The translations under genes were made by a program, and so were the position numbers. Positions 46,081 through 54,679 of a stretch of 64,000 nucleotides of DNA are shown piece after piece (within the stretch, counting starts at the first letter, position 1; each line of letters begins with the position of its first letter). Origin of the DNA: Trichococcus sp. K1Tr (lineage in GTDB: Bacteria; Bacillota; Bacilli; Lactobacillales; Aerococcaceae); assembly GCF_028309625.1 (NCBI RefSeq), contig NZ_JAQMHR010000001.1, forward strand, positions 124,001 to 188,000. Direction: 5' to 3'. The notes beneath the pieces were generated by a model. It was given only the letters and a program-made list of their open reading frames with translations, was not told the origin of the DNA and ran no database searches.

Positions 46081-49000
46081 ATGTCCAACGAGAAAATGTA
46101 TATGACTGTCGACGGCAATACTGCCGCAGCCTATACATCTTACGCCTTTACCGAAATTTCAGGGATTTATCCCATTACACCCTCTTCACCGATGGCAGAT
46201 GCTGTCGACCATTGGGCGCAGGAGGGCCGCAAGAACATCTTTGGCCAAACCGTGAAAGTGACCCAAATGCAATCCGAGGCCGGAGCAGCTGGAACTGTTC
46301 ACGGAGCGCTGCAAGCGGGGGCTTTGGCGTGTTCCTATACATCATCGCAAGGATTGTTGCTGATGATACCCGACCTATACAAAATGGCCGGGCAACTGTT
46401 GCCCTCCGTCATCCACGTTGCCGCACGTGCGGTGGGGGGCCATGCGCTTTCCATCTTCGGCGACCATTCGGACGTGATGGCCTGCAGACAGACGGGCTAT
46501 GCTATGCTGGCATCCTCCAGTGTACAGGAAGCGACGGACTTGGCAGCTGTCGCCCATTTGGCGGCGATCAAAGGGCGCGTGCCGTTCCTGCATTTCTTCG
46601 ACGGCTTCCGGACTTCGCATGAAATCCAAAAAATCGAGGTCCAATCGTATGACGACCTAGCGGAAATGTTGGATCAGGATGCTTTGAAAGCGTTCCGTGA
46701 CCGAAGCCTTAGCCCGAACCATCCGACATTGCGTGGAACGGCTCAGAATCCCGACGTCTTTTTTCAGACCAAGGAAGCGGCAAACAGATATTACGATGCT
46801 GTTCCGGAAATTGTCGAAGGTTATATGGAAAAAATGAACCAGTTGACCGGCCGGGACTACCGCCTGTTCAATTATTACGGTGCAGTGGATGCCGAGCGGG
46901 TCATCATCTGCATGGGCTCCGTGTATGAAACAGCCTGCGAGACAGCTGATTACCTGAATCGCTTAGGGGAAAAAGTGGGTGTCCTTAATGTGCATCTTTA
47001 CCGACCATTCAGCGTTGGGCACTTTTTGAAGGCTTTACCGGACACCGTTAAACGGATTGCTGTTCTCGACCGCACGAAAGAAGCCGGCTCCATCGGCGAA
47101 CCGCTTTTTCTGGATGTCGTGGCTGCCTTCAACAATCGCCTTGACCGTCCGATGATCATCGGCGGCCGTTATGGCTTGGGTTCGAAGGACACAACACCGG
47201 AGCAGTTGTTCGCAGTTTATAAAAACCTGAAGAAAGAGGAACCGAAACATCCCTTCACGATCGGCATCAATGATGACGTCACTCACCTGTCGCTTGTGAT
47301 CGATGAACAGATCGATGTCCGTCAGGAAGGCACATTTGAAGCGCAGTTCTGGGGATTCGGTTCCGACGGGACTGTTGGGGCCAACAAAAATTCGATCAAA
47401 ATCATCGGAGATCATACCGATATGCACGTACAGGCTTATTTTTCCTACGATTCGAAAAAATCGGGCGGGGTCACCATTTCCGATTTGCGCTTCGGCAAAG
47501 AGCCAATCCATGAGCCGTATCTGATCGAAAAGGCTGATTTCGTGGCTTGCCACAACCATGCCTATGTAAAAAAATACGACATGCTGAAGAACCTGAAGCC
47601 AGGCGGCGCTTTCCTGTTGAATACCAATTGGCGCGCCGAGGATCTCGAAATGCGTTTGCCTGCCAAGATGAAACGGTACATCGCAAAAAACAAGATTGAC
47701 TTCTATACGATCGACGCCATCAACCTCGCCAAGGAAATCGGGCTGGGGGGACGGATCAACACGATCTGTCAAGCGGCCTTCTTCAAAATCCTGCCTGTCA
47801 TACCTGCTGAAGAGGCGATGCAGTACATGAAGGAAGCGGCCCGCAAATCATACGGGCATAAAGGCGAAGCGATCATTTCCATGAACGAGAAAGCGATCGA
47901 TGTCGGCATGGAAGCTGTCCAAAAAATCAGCATCCCGGATAGCTGGAAGGATGCGCAGGATGAGCCGGAGGTATTGAATGACCACCCGGATTTTGTCCGC
48001 AACATCGCCAGCATGATGGAGCGGATGGAAGGCAACCAATTGCCTGTCAGCGCCTTTTTGGACCGGGCTGACGGGACTTTCCCGCAGGGGACGACGCAAT
48101 ACGAGAAACGCGAAATCGCCGTCCAGATTCCGATCTGGAACCCCGAGGAATGCATCCAGTGCAATCAATGCTCTTTCGTTTGTCCTCACGCCGCCATCCG
48201 ACCGTTCCTGGCCACCGAAGACGAGGCAGCCAATGCCCCTGAAGGCGTGGAATTCCTGGACGGGATGCGGCCATACAAAGACTACAAATACCGGATCCAA
48301 GTGTCGTCTGCCGATTGCACGGGCTGCGGCATCTGCGTCCTGACCTGTCCCGCCCGCAAAAAAGCGATCGAAATGAAAAACCGCGAGGATCATCTGGAGG
48401 AAAACAATAACTGGGATTACATGATCCGCCTGCCGCACAAGGAAAATCCTGTCGGCATCAGCACGGTGAAAGGCAGCCAGTTTGAACAACCGTTGTTCGA
48501 ATTTTCAGGTGCCTGCGCCGGCTGCGGCGAAACGCCATACATCAAACTGGTCACGCAAGTGGTGGGCGATCGCATGCAGATAGCGAATGCGACAGGCTGC
48601 TCATCCATCTACGGCGGATCGGCTCCTTCCACGCCGTATACGACAAATGAAGCCGGCTGCGGGCCATCATGGGCAAATTCGCTGCTTGAGGATAATGCGG
48701 AATTCGGCCTGGGGATGCACCATGCGACGAAACAACTGCGCCAACGGACACTGGAATTGACAGGGGAGCTCTTGAGCCTGCAGATCGATGATTCGCTCAG
48801 AACGGCCGCTACAGCCTGGATTGAGGGATTCAACGACAAAAACAGCGCCCGCAAATTAGCCGAAGCGTACATCAAGGCTTTGGAAACTGCGGACACAACG
48901 GATCAGGAGATCCAACAATCGGTAAACAATCTGCTTGGCTATAAGGACTATCTGATGAAACGCTCCACTTGGATGATCGGCGGCGACGGCTGGGCCTATG

Positions 49001-49620
49001 ATATCGGCTTCGGCGGAATCGACCATGTTCTCGCGAGCGGGGAAGATGTGAACATCCTCGTGCTGGATACGGAAGTCTATTCCAACACAGGCGGACAGGT
49101 CTCGAAATCATCCAACCTGGGTGCCATCGCCGAGTTCGCTTCCGGCGGCAAATCCGTCCGCAAAAAAGACCTGGGCATGATGATGATGAATTACGGGTAC
49201 GTCTATGTCGCGCAGATTGCTATGGGCGCGAATCCGCGGCATACGCTGAAAGTCATCTCCGAGGCGGAAGCCTACGATGGTCCTTCCATCGTCATCGCCT
49301 ACTCGCCATGCATCAGCCACGGCATCACGTGCGGGTTGACCGTATCGCAGGAACACGAAAAAGATGCTGTGGATGTCGGGTATTGGCATCTTTACCGCTT
49401 CCACCCGGAAAACAAACTGAAAGGGAAAAACCCATTCAAATTGGATTCCAAAGAACCGCAGTTTGAACGTTTCCAGGATTTCCTGATGGAGGAAGTCCGC
49501 TACTCTTCATTGTATAACCTGTATGATGCTGCGCATGTGCAGGCGATCTTCGACGAAAGCCTCCTGGCAGCAAAAGACCGTTATCAGTCCTATGAACGCT
49601 TGAATTCCTATACTGACTAG
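46081..49620 (+). CDS. nifJ: Pyruvate:ferredoxin (flavodoxin) oxidoreductase
   Basis: A single-chain 1179-residue enzyme converting pyruvate and CoA to acetyl-CoA and CO2 with electrons passed to ferredoxin or flavodoxin. Domains in order: pyruvate-binding N-terminal domain (GIYPITPSSPMAD), transketolase-C and gamma domains, two [4Fe-4S] clusters (CIQCNQCSFVCP near 690, CTGCGICVLTCP near 745) and the TPP domain (CAGCGETPY near 810, GGDGWAYDIGFGG). All expected cysteines are present. It is oxygen sensitive and points to an anaerobic mode of life. AAGGAA precedes ATG 46081. Confidence 0.96.
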   Translation: MSNEKMYMTVDGNTAAAYTSYAFTEISGIYPITPSSPMADAVDHWAQEGRKNIFGQTVKVTQMQSEAGAAGTVHGALQAGALACSYTSSQGLLLMIPDLYKMAGQLLPSVIHVAARAVGGHALSIFGDHSDVMACRQTGYAMLASSSVQEATDLAAVAHLAAIKGRVPFLHFFDGFRTSHEIQKIEVQSYDDLAEMLDQDALKAFRDRSLSPNHPTLRGTAQNPDVFFQTKEAANRYYDAVPEIVEGYMEKMNQLTGRDYRLFNYYGAVDAERVIICMGSVYETACETADYLNRLGEKVGVLNVHLYRPFSVGHFLKALPDTVKRIAVLDRTKEAGSIGEPLFLDVVAAFNNRLDRPMIIGGRYGLGSKDTTPEQLFAVYKNLKKEEPKHPFTIGINDDVTHLSLVIDEQIDVRQEGTFEAQFWGFGSDGTVGANKNSIKIIGDHTDMHVQAYFSYDSKKSGGVTISDLRFGKEPIHEPYLIEKADFVACHNHAYVKKYDMLKNLKPGGAFLLNTNWRAEDLEMRLPAKMKRYIAKNKIDFYTIDAINLAKEIGLGGRINTICQAAFFKILPVIPAEEAMQYMKEAARKSYGHKGEAIISMNEKAIDVGMEAVQKISIPDSWKDAQDEPEVLNDHPDFVRNIASMMERMEGNQLPVSAFLDRADGTFPQGTTQYEKREIAVQIPIWNPEECIQCNQCSFVCPHAAIRPFLATEDEAANAPEGVEFLDGMRPYKDYKYRIQVSSADCTGCGICVLTCPARKKAIEMKNREDHLEENNNWDYMIRLPHKENPVGISTVKGSQFEQPLFEFSGACAGCGETPYIKLVTQVVGDRMQIANATGCSSIYGGSAPSTPYTTNEAGCGPSWANSLLEDNAEFGLGMHHATKQLRQRTLELTGELLSLQIDDSLRTAATAWIEGFNDKNSARKLAEAYIKALETADTTDQEIQQSVNNLLGYKDYLMKRSTWMIGGDGWAYDIGFGGIDHVLASGEDVNILVLDTEVYSNTGGQVSKSSNLGAIAEFASGGKSVRKKDLGMMMMNYGYVYVAQIAMGANPRHTLKVISEAEAYDGPSIVIAYSPCISHGITCGLTVSQEHEKDAVDVGYWHLYRFHPENKLKGKNPFKLDSKEPQFERFQDFLMEEVRYSSLYNLYDAAHVQAIFDESLLAAKDRYQSYERLNSYTD

Positions 49621-49631
49621 CATCAACCCGG

Positions 49632-49668
49632 ACCAGTCTTCCCTTAATTGTGGCGACTGGTTCTTTTT
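49632..49668 (+). terminator. nifJ terminator
   Basis: ACCAGTC/GACTGGT stem with a 16-base loop, then TCTTTTT. Confidence 0.8.
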
Positions 49669-49712
49669 GCGTTTAGGCAATCCTCCAAAGGTACGACTGC
49701 GTCCGTAATGTT

Positions 49713-49741
49713 TTGAGAAAAGCGACCGGGAAGGCTATAAT
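49713..49741 (+). promoter_or_regulatory. sigma-A promoter of the Ntn-hydrolase-like gene
   Basis: TTGAGA (49713-49718), 17 bp, TATAAT (49736-49741). Confidence 0.8.
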
Positions 49742-49748
49742 GGAGGAA

Positions 49749-49762
49749 AGAAAGCGCTTTTT
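49749..49762 (+). promoter_or_regulatory. Candidate cre (CcpA) site at the start of the Ntn-hydrolase transcript
   Basis: AGAAAGCGCTTTTT, a 12/14 match to cre with the perfect AAGCGCTT core, placed immediately after the -10 box where CcpA binding represses. Confidence 0.6.
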
Positions 49763-49797
49763 AGTGAAAGGGTTTATTAAGGAAGCGAGGAAACGTC

Positions 49798-51054
49798 ATG
49801 ACGGCAGAAGTAGGGATATTGAATGCGAACGGATTGGTCCTGGCGGCTGATTCAGCTCTTACGATGGGGAACAGCGAACAAATGAAAATTTTCAATTCCG
49901 GCAATAAGATTTTTTCTCTCGGACCGACCCACTCGATCGGCATCATGATGTTCGGGAATGTTCAATTTATGGGGATTCCTTGGGAAATTATCGTAAAAGG
50001 CTTCCATCAGAAAATAGGTGCCCGCCCCTTGGATTCGGTCTGGAATTACTGCACGGAATTCTTCAATTATCTTGAGAGTGTGGATGAAATCTACTCCTCG
50101 ATCTATACCGAAGTGCTCATCATCGGGTATGCGGAGAATGTCAGCTATATTTTGGAGAATACGACTTATGTACCATCCCCTGGGGCATTCACTTTGGCGG
50201 ATTACCAAAAAGCTGTCGAAGAAAAGATTCCGGCGTTGCTGAAAGAAAGCGAAAAAATGAAAAGTATCACCAAAAAAGCGCCGATAAAAGTTTTCTCCGA
50301 CCGATATGGGGAGAAAATGGATGAGGTCTTCAAGGAGCTCTTCGATACCGTATTCCTGGGCTTGAACCTCTACGATAAATTCAAGGCGGATCTTTACAAA
50401 ATCGTGAGGAATTACGTATATAGCGACAGCTACTATCCCGACACGTACTCCGGCTTGGTTATCGGCGGATTCGGCTACGATGAACTATTCCCCAGCATCT
50501 ATCAATACGACATATCCGGCGTCGTCGATAAAGTGATCAAGAAACGGCTTGTTGTCAGGCAAATCGTGATGAATGACTTCGCCGAAGACAGATGTTCCTC
50601 GGCCATTGTCCCGTTTGCGCAACAGGATATGGTCCATACTGTCATAAACGGCATAGCGCCGGATTTGGAGGCCGACCTCGGGGGACTGCTCCGGGCCACA
50701 CTTGAAAAACTCATTTCGGAACTGACGGAGAAAAAGCTGTTGAAGGAAAGCGACGCCCCGGAAATCAACAAACTGAAGGCGATGCTGGTCGAATCGGGTC
50801 TGGATGCCTTCGACAATATGAAACAGGAACGGCATTTGACCCCCGTATTGATGACGATCGATTCGATGCCTAAGGAGGAACTTGCTCTGATTGCGGAAAC
50901 GTTGGTCAACATCACTTCCTTCAAAGGGAAAATTTCCTTTTCCATGGAAACGGTCGGCGGACCGATTGATGTGCTCCTGATCACGAAAGGCGACGGCCCG
51001 GTCTGGGTAAAGCGGAAAAACTACTTCAATCCCGACATCAATCGCCTGCGATGA
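49798..51054 (+). CDS. Stand-alone proteasome beta-like Ntn hydrolase
   Basis: A 418-residue protein I do not know by name. After removal of Met, Thr would be residue 1, and the N-terminus TAEVGILNANGLVLAADSAL lines up with proteasome beta subunits: Thr1, Gly5, Asp17 (in LAAD) and Lys36, with a three-residue insertion relative to beta Lys33 (NKIFSL), then the strand SIGIMMFGNVQF. The C-terminal part has an ISFSMETVGGPIDVLLITK segment like the last beta strands of that fold. The middle (about 80-330) is a long helical insert absent from HslV and proteasomes (which are about 175-240 residues). No ATPase partner gene is adjacent. No signal peptide. It has its own sigma-A promoter and a cre site; a small HTH gene follows after 74 bp. 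Function and substrate are unknown; autoprocessing is expected to need only methionine aminopeptidase. Confidence 0.75.
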   Translation: MTAEVGILNANGLVLAADSALTMGNSEQMKIFNSGNKIFSLGPTHSIGIMMFGNVQFMGIPWEIIVKGFHQKIGARPLDSVWNYCTEFFNYLESVDEIYSSIYTEVLIIGYAENVSYILENTTYVPSPGAFTLADYQKAVEEKIPALLKESEKMKSITKKAPIKVFSDRYGEKMDEVFKELFDTVFLGLNLYDKFKADLYKIVRNYVYSDSYYPDTYSGLVIGGFGYDELFPSIYQYDISGVVDKVIKKRLVVRQIVMNDFAEDRCSSAIVPFAQQDMVHTVINGIAPDLEADLGGLLRATLEKLISELTEKKLLKESDAPEINKLKAMLVESGLDAFDNMKQERHLTPVLMTIDSMPKEELALIAETLVNITSFKGKISFSMETVGGPIDVLLITKGDGPVWVKRKNYFNPDINRLR

Positions 51055-51128
51055 TAGGACAGAAAATTTTCCGAAATTCCCGGAATTGGTGTAAAATGAA
51101 TGAAATGAGCTTTATGGAAGGTGTTATT

Positions 51129-51359
51129 ATGTACCTGAATATTCAAGAAACGGCCGATTATCTGGAAGTGCCGATCAGCGAAATCCAGCGTTTGATCCGC
51201 GAGCGCCAAATCCGCACAATTTGCGTGGATGATGACATACTGCTGAACCGCGATCAGTTCAATTTTTTCATTGAACAAAGGGAAAAGTACAAACACGAAC
51301 TGGAGGCCTATATGAACACGCCTCTGCCGGAAGATCCCGATATCAAGGACGAGGATTAA
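51129..51359 (+). CDS. Small excisionase-like helix-turn-helix protein
   Basis: A 76-residue protein starting MYLNIQETADYLEVPISEIQRL, the HTH_17/excisionase (MerR-like) pattern, with an acidic C-terminus. I start at ATG 51129 with GGAAGGTG six bases upstream; longer frames to 51051 overlap the previous stop region. Such proteins bind DNA as small architectural or regulatory factors. Whether it shares a message with the Ntn hydrolase gene is unclear: 74 bp separate them and a TAAAAT (51092-51097) lies between. Confidence 0.75.
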   Translation: MYLNIQETADYLEVPISEIQRLIRERQIRTICVDDDILLNRDQFNFFIEQREKYKHELEAYMNTPLPEDPDIKDED

Positions 51360-51360
51360 A

Positions 51361-51404
51361 AAAAGCAGCGAACCCTCATCAATAAGAGAGTTCGCTGCTT
51401 TTTT
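51361..51404. terminator. Bidirectional terminator
   Basis: GCAGCGAAC/GTTCGCTGC stem flanked by A-run and T6, between two convergent genes. Confidence 0.9.
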
Positions 51405-51432
51405 CGTTTGGGAAGGTAATGATTTGCGCTGT

Positions 51433-52404
51433 TTAGCTGTTTTGTTTGCGTCTGTATTCAGACCGCGAGAGGCCGTTTGCATCCACGTTTTCTACAGGAA
51501 CTGGCTGTTCCGCTGAGAAGACAGGTTTCGTTTGTTTGGCCGACTTTACAGCAGCGCGCTTCTTGGCTTTGAAATTTCCGGATTTTAATAGGTCCAGCGC
51601 CAGAAAAACTGCGGCTGCGATGAAGAGACCGAACGAAAGGGTGCCCATCCAACCGGAAACACCCAATAGGTCATCCAGCGTTGTCCGGAGATGGATGTAT
51701 CTAAACAATCCCCCAAAACCTGCGCACAGAATCGCCCGTTTGCTGTTGCCGCTGGTCACTTTTAAGCGTTTGTTGCCCTCCATAAGCATGCTGAAGACGG
51801 CAATCGCATAACTGACGAGTGCGGCGTACAGAAGCAGGCCGTTCTGCCCGGTGGTGTTCGCTAAAAAGTCGCCGGCCAGCGTTTGTGTATCCAGAAAAAG
51901 GAAAACTGTGCCGAACAGCGCGCCGATCACACCGTTTCTAAAATGAGTTCCTTGCTTCTTCAGGAGTTTGTTCAAGTTGGCTGAAAAGGACAGGGCCGCC
52001 AGAGCGTAACAGCCAATGGCCAAATAGAGTGTCAAATCAGAAATGCCTGTTCTGGCAGCTATGAGTTGATCGCTGGCTGTTTGGTTGTGCAGATAGAGGA
52101 AACCGGTCCCCAGGATCAAGCCGGATACGCCGCTGCGGAATCGGGCATTCGCTTCGCGTTTCTGCTTGCTTTTTCCAACCAGGACCTTGAGAGTGGCTAG
52201 GCCTAAAAATGCGAGCGAAAGGTAAAAACCAAGGTCCGGAATGCCGCTGATGCTGCCGATAGCAGTAGCCTGCTGTAGGTATCCGAATAGTACGCCGAGA
52301 AATACTGATGTGAATGGAAATCTGGCTGCCTTGCCGTTGCGTTTTTTCATGATATGGATAAACGTCAGGACAAGAAGAAAAGCGATGATGATCGGGTAGG
52401 TCAT
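51433..52404 (-). CDS. Membrane protein of four internal repeats, unknown function
   Basis: A 323-residue polytopic protein. Four related modules of about 60 residues occur at roughly 29-82, 89-150, 155-215 and 222-278; each has FR-x-G-x2-G-x2-FGT-x-FLYL-x2-QT-like residues followed by a second hydrophobic helix, so about eight or nine membrane helices in total. The C-terminal ~45 residues are basic and soluble. I start at ATG 52404, preceded by AAGGGGGATTTGT, rather than 52479. I do not recognise the family. An extended -10 TG-T-TATGAT is present upstream on the minus strand near 52490. Confidence 0.65.
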   Translation of the reverse strand: MTYPIIIAFLLVLTFIHIMKKRNGKAARFPFTSVFLGVLFGYLQQATAIGSISGIPDLGFYLSLAFLGLATLKVLVGKSKQKREANARFRSGVSGLILGTGFLYLHNQTASDQLIAARTGISDLTLYLAIGCYALAALSFSANLNKLLKKQGTHFRNGVIGALFGTVFLFLDTQTLAGDFLANTTGQNGLLLYAALVSYAIAVFSMLMEGNKRLKVTSGNSKRAILCAGFGGLFRYIHLRTTLDDLLGVSGWMGTLSFGLFIAAAVFLALDLLKSGNFKAKKRAAVKSAKQTKPVFSAEQPVPVENVDANGLSRSEYRRKQNS

Positions 52405-52610
52405 ACAAATCCCCCTTGCATATGTCAATTTGCTCAGAACAACCGTTGCTAAGAAACTGCTTTTGTTGTTCAGGAGCATTCAATCGACATCATAACACAG
52501 ATTTATGATGGATTTGTTTCGGAATGACGATTCTTTTGTTAAGAAAGTATGACCGGGAAAATTTATTGTTTGAGATAGAGCGCGTATAAAATAACAATTG
52601 ACACAGAAAC

Positions 52611-52650
52611 AGCAGACCACTTTTTACGGGTGGCCTGCTGTAATTTTTTG
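52611..52650. terminator. Possible terminator after the pRiA4b ORF-3-like gene
   Basis: CAGCAGACCAC pairs with GTGGCCTGCTG with one mismatch. The T-run is better on the plus strand, while the preceding gene is on the minus strand, so direction is uncertain. Confidence 0.45.
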
Positions 52651-52655
52651 AACGT

Positions 52656-53375
52656 TCAATAATTGGGCGGCGAATCTTCCGTTTCATCAGGCAATGCATC
52701 ATCCCAGCTTGCATCGATCGCATATTCTGACCCAAAGTCTTCATATTCCGTGTCGAAAATATCCGAGTCGCCCAACTGGGATAATGCGAAGTTGATCAAA
52801 CGGATCAACTCTTGTGTGTCCGTCAGTTTCAATTTATCCCGATTCTGTAGAATCGTGGTGCGGTCTTCCATTTCGTCGGGACTGGCATTTTCCGCGGCTA
52901 CACAAATCGGATAGCTACAATCTTCTCGCGGCACAACCATCTCCGTGAGGTGGATATCCACTTCAATGACGGCATCCGTGAAATAGATGTAGGTCGCCGC
53001 ATCATCGATATCGGTGAAAAATTTCTGCAGCGTTTGGTCTTCATTTTCCGCGCTGTCGTCTTCATCGTAATAGTCGTAGTCATTTTCTTCGATTTCATCC
53101 ACATCTTCACGTTCCTCATCGGAATATTCCCTGAGGTCGCTCTCGTCCGTATAATCTTCCAAGGTGTCCAACGGTGTCTCCTCAATGATGATGGGAAGTA
53201 GGTCTGTGCCCCCGGAGCGCGTGATTTCAAAACGGTGTTCGAAAAACCCGCTCCAACTGAATGCTGCTTGGATGATGCTGTTGAAGTCGTAGAAAGTCTC
53301 ATCGCTGTTCACCTGGATATCCCGCCAAATTGGCACGCCGATGTCGCGGACAGCAATCCTGAATTCATAAATCAT
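52656..53375 (-). CDS. Plasmid pRiA4b ORF-3-like protein with acidic insert
   Basis: A 239-residue protein whose N-terminal half (MIYEFRIAVRDIGVPIWRDIQV, then FYDFNSIIQAAFSWSG) matches the PRiA4_ORF3 family. Family members occur as accessory genes near mobile elements and chromosomally; their function is unknown. Residues about 78-118 are an extremely acidic Asp/Glu/Tyr stretch, and the C-terminal tail is also acidic. I start at ATG 53375 behind AGGGGTGG. No mobile element is seen beside it. Confidence 0.75.
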   Translation of the reverse strand: MIYEFRIAVRDIGVPIWRDIQVNSDETFYDFNSIIQAAFSWSGFFEHRFEITRSGGTDLLPIIIEETPLDTLEDYTDESDLREYSDEEREDVDEIEENDYDYYDEDDSAENEDQTLQKFFTDIDDAATYIYFTDAVIEVDIHLTEMVVPREDCSYPICVAAENASPDEMEDRTTILQNRDKLKLTDTQELIRLINFALSQLGDSDIFDTEYEDFGSEYAIDASWDDALPDETEDSPPNY

Positions 53376-53596
53376 CTTGACCACCCCTGTTCTCTGCTTT
53401 ACTTAAGTATAACCCTTTCTCAACGGTGCGAGCAAAGAATAACGCACAGATTGTGAATCGAAAGTCCAAAGGTCGAGCAATCAATATTCCATCATTAGAA
53501 ATCTATGGTACACTGATATTGTCGTTTGAATCAGCTTTGATTTCATCAAATTACTAAATCATCATTAATTTTTCTTTCAGAAACGGAGAGGATCAG

Positions 53597-54535
53597 TTGG
53601 GGAATTTTTCCATTGCGGTGAATGCAGTTATGCCTTTATTGTTGTACATGTTGATCGGACAAGGATTATTGCGGGCCAAGCTGTTGGACGGCATGACTTA
53701 TCAAAAATTGAATAATGCCATTTTTCGGTTCTTTTTGCCGATCAACCTCCTTATGAACGTTTACGAAGCGGATGTCAGAAGCACCTTCAGAGTGGATGTG
53801 CTCTTTTTCGCTGTCGGACTTACTTTAAGTTTCTTCTTGCTTTTTGCTTTATTCATTCCGCGGATCGAAAAGGACAATGCCAAACGCGGGGTGATGCTGC
53901 AAGGGACATTCCGTTCCAATTTTGTCCTGTTCGGGTTGCCGATTGCTACTTCGTTGTTGTCGGAAAGCCAGTTGGGGATGACATCGATACTGATTGCGGT
54001 CATCGTTCCTTTGAATAATGTTCTGTCCGTCGTGGCGCTTTCCATCTATTCGGATCATAAAATCCAACCCGGTCGCATCCTCTTGGATATCCTTAAGAAT
54101 CCGATGTTCATCGGTACGATGGTAGGGATCCTGATCAGCCTTTCCGGATTGAAATTCCCTCTGTTCCTCGACGATACGCTGAGCGGCATCAAAGGGCTGG
54201 TCACACCGTTAGCGCTGATTGTCATGGGCGGTACTTTCCGCTTTGATGCCTTGAATAATGCGCGGCTCCAACTGGCGATGACTGTATTCTTCAAATTGGT
54301 TTTGATCCCGATAATCGGTCTGACGCTGGCTGTCCTCTACGGATTGACCAGAGAAAATTTGGTGCCGATGATGACGATGCTGGGCGGTCCAACAGCCGTA
54401 TCCAGCTACACGATGGCGCAACAGATGGGCGGGGACCCGGATTTGGCGAGTCAAATCGTCGTTTTCACTACCATCTTTTCGATGTTCAGCTTGGTTGTGT
54501 TCATAACGGTCCTGAAATCATTATTTTTGATTTGA
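53597..54535 (+). CDS. AEC family transporter (auxin-efflux-carrier fold)
   Basis: A 312-residue protein with about ten membrane helices and two inverted halves. FRFFLPINLLMNV and the GPTAVSSYTMAQQMGGD stretch in the second half are typical of AEC carriers, which in bacteria often move malate, malonate or other carboxylates. The start is TTG 53597 behind CGGAGAGGATCAG. Substrate unknown. Single gene with a terminator. Confidence 0.85.
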   Translation: MGNFSIAVNAVMPLLLYMLIGQGLLRAKLLDGMTYQKLNNAIFRFFLPINLLMNVYEADVRSTFRVDVLFFAVGLTLSFFLLFALFIPRIEKDNAKRGVMLQGTFRSNFVLFGLPIATSLLSESQLGMTSILIAVIVPLNNVLSVVALSIYSDHKIQPGRILLDILKNPMFIGTMVGILISLSGLKFPLFLDDTLSGIKGLVTPLALIVMGGTFRFDALNNARLQLAMTVFFKLVLIPIIGLTLAVLYGLTRENLVPMMTMLGGPTAVSSYTMAQQMGGDPDLASQIVVFTTIFSMFSLVVFITVLKSLFLI

Positions 54536-54544
54536 ATACAATGT

Positions 54545-54591
54545 AAGGAAACGAGAGCCTGCCGCTGAAGCAAATTCTTGTTTCCTTTTTT
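54545..54591 (+). terminator. Terminator of the AEC transporter gene
   Basis: AAGGAAACGAG pairs with CTTGTTTCCTT (one G-U); T6 follows. Confidence 0.8.
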
Positions 54592-54602
54592 ATCCATTCG
54601 CG

Positions 54603-54632
54603 TTCGCCTAAGCTCCTGTGAAAGCTTATAAT
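54603..54632 (+). promoter_or_regulatory. Promoter of the uridine kinase gene
   Basis: TTCGCC (54603-54608), 18 bp, perfect TATAAT (54627-54632). Confidence 0.55.
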
Positions 54633-54679
54633 GGATGTAGAAGGAACACAACCATCACATATGACGGGGGACGATAAAG

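Noticed and set aside
46062-46622. A 186-codon frame overlapping the start of nifJ in another phase
   Set aside because: It lies over the conserved pyruvate-binding domain and has no homology or start signals.
52598-52603. TTGACA on the plus strand as a promoter
   Set aside because: No -10 box at suitable distance and no plus-strand gene follows.
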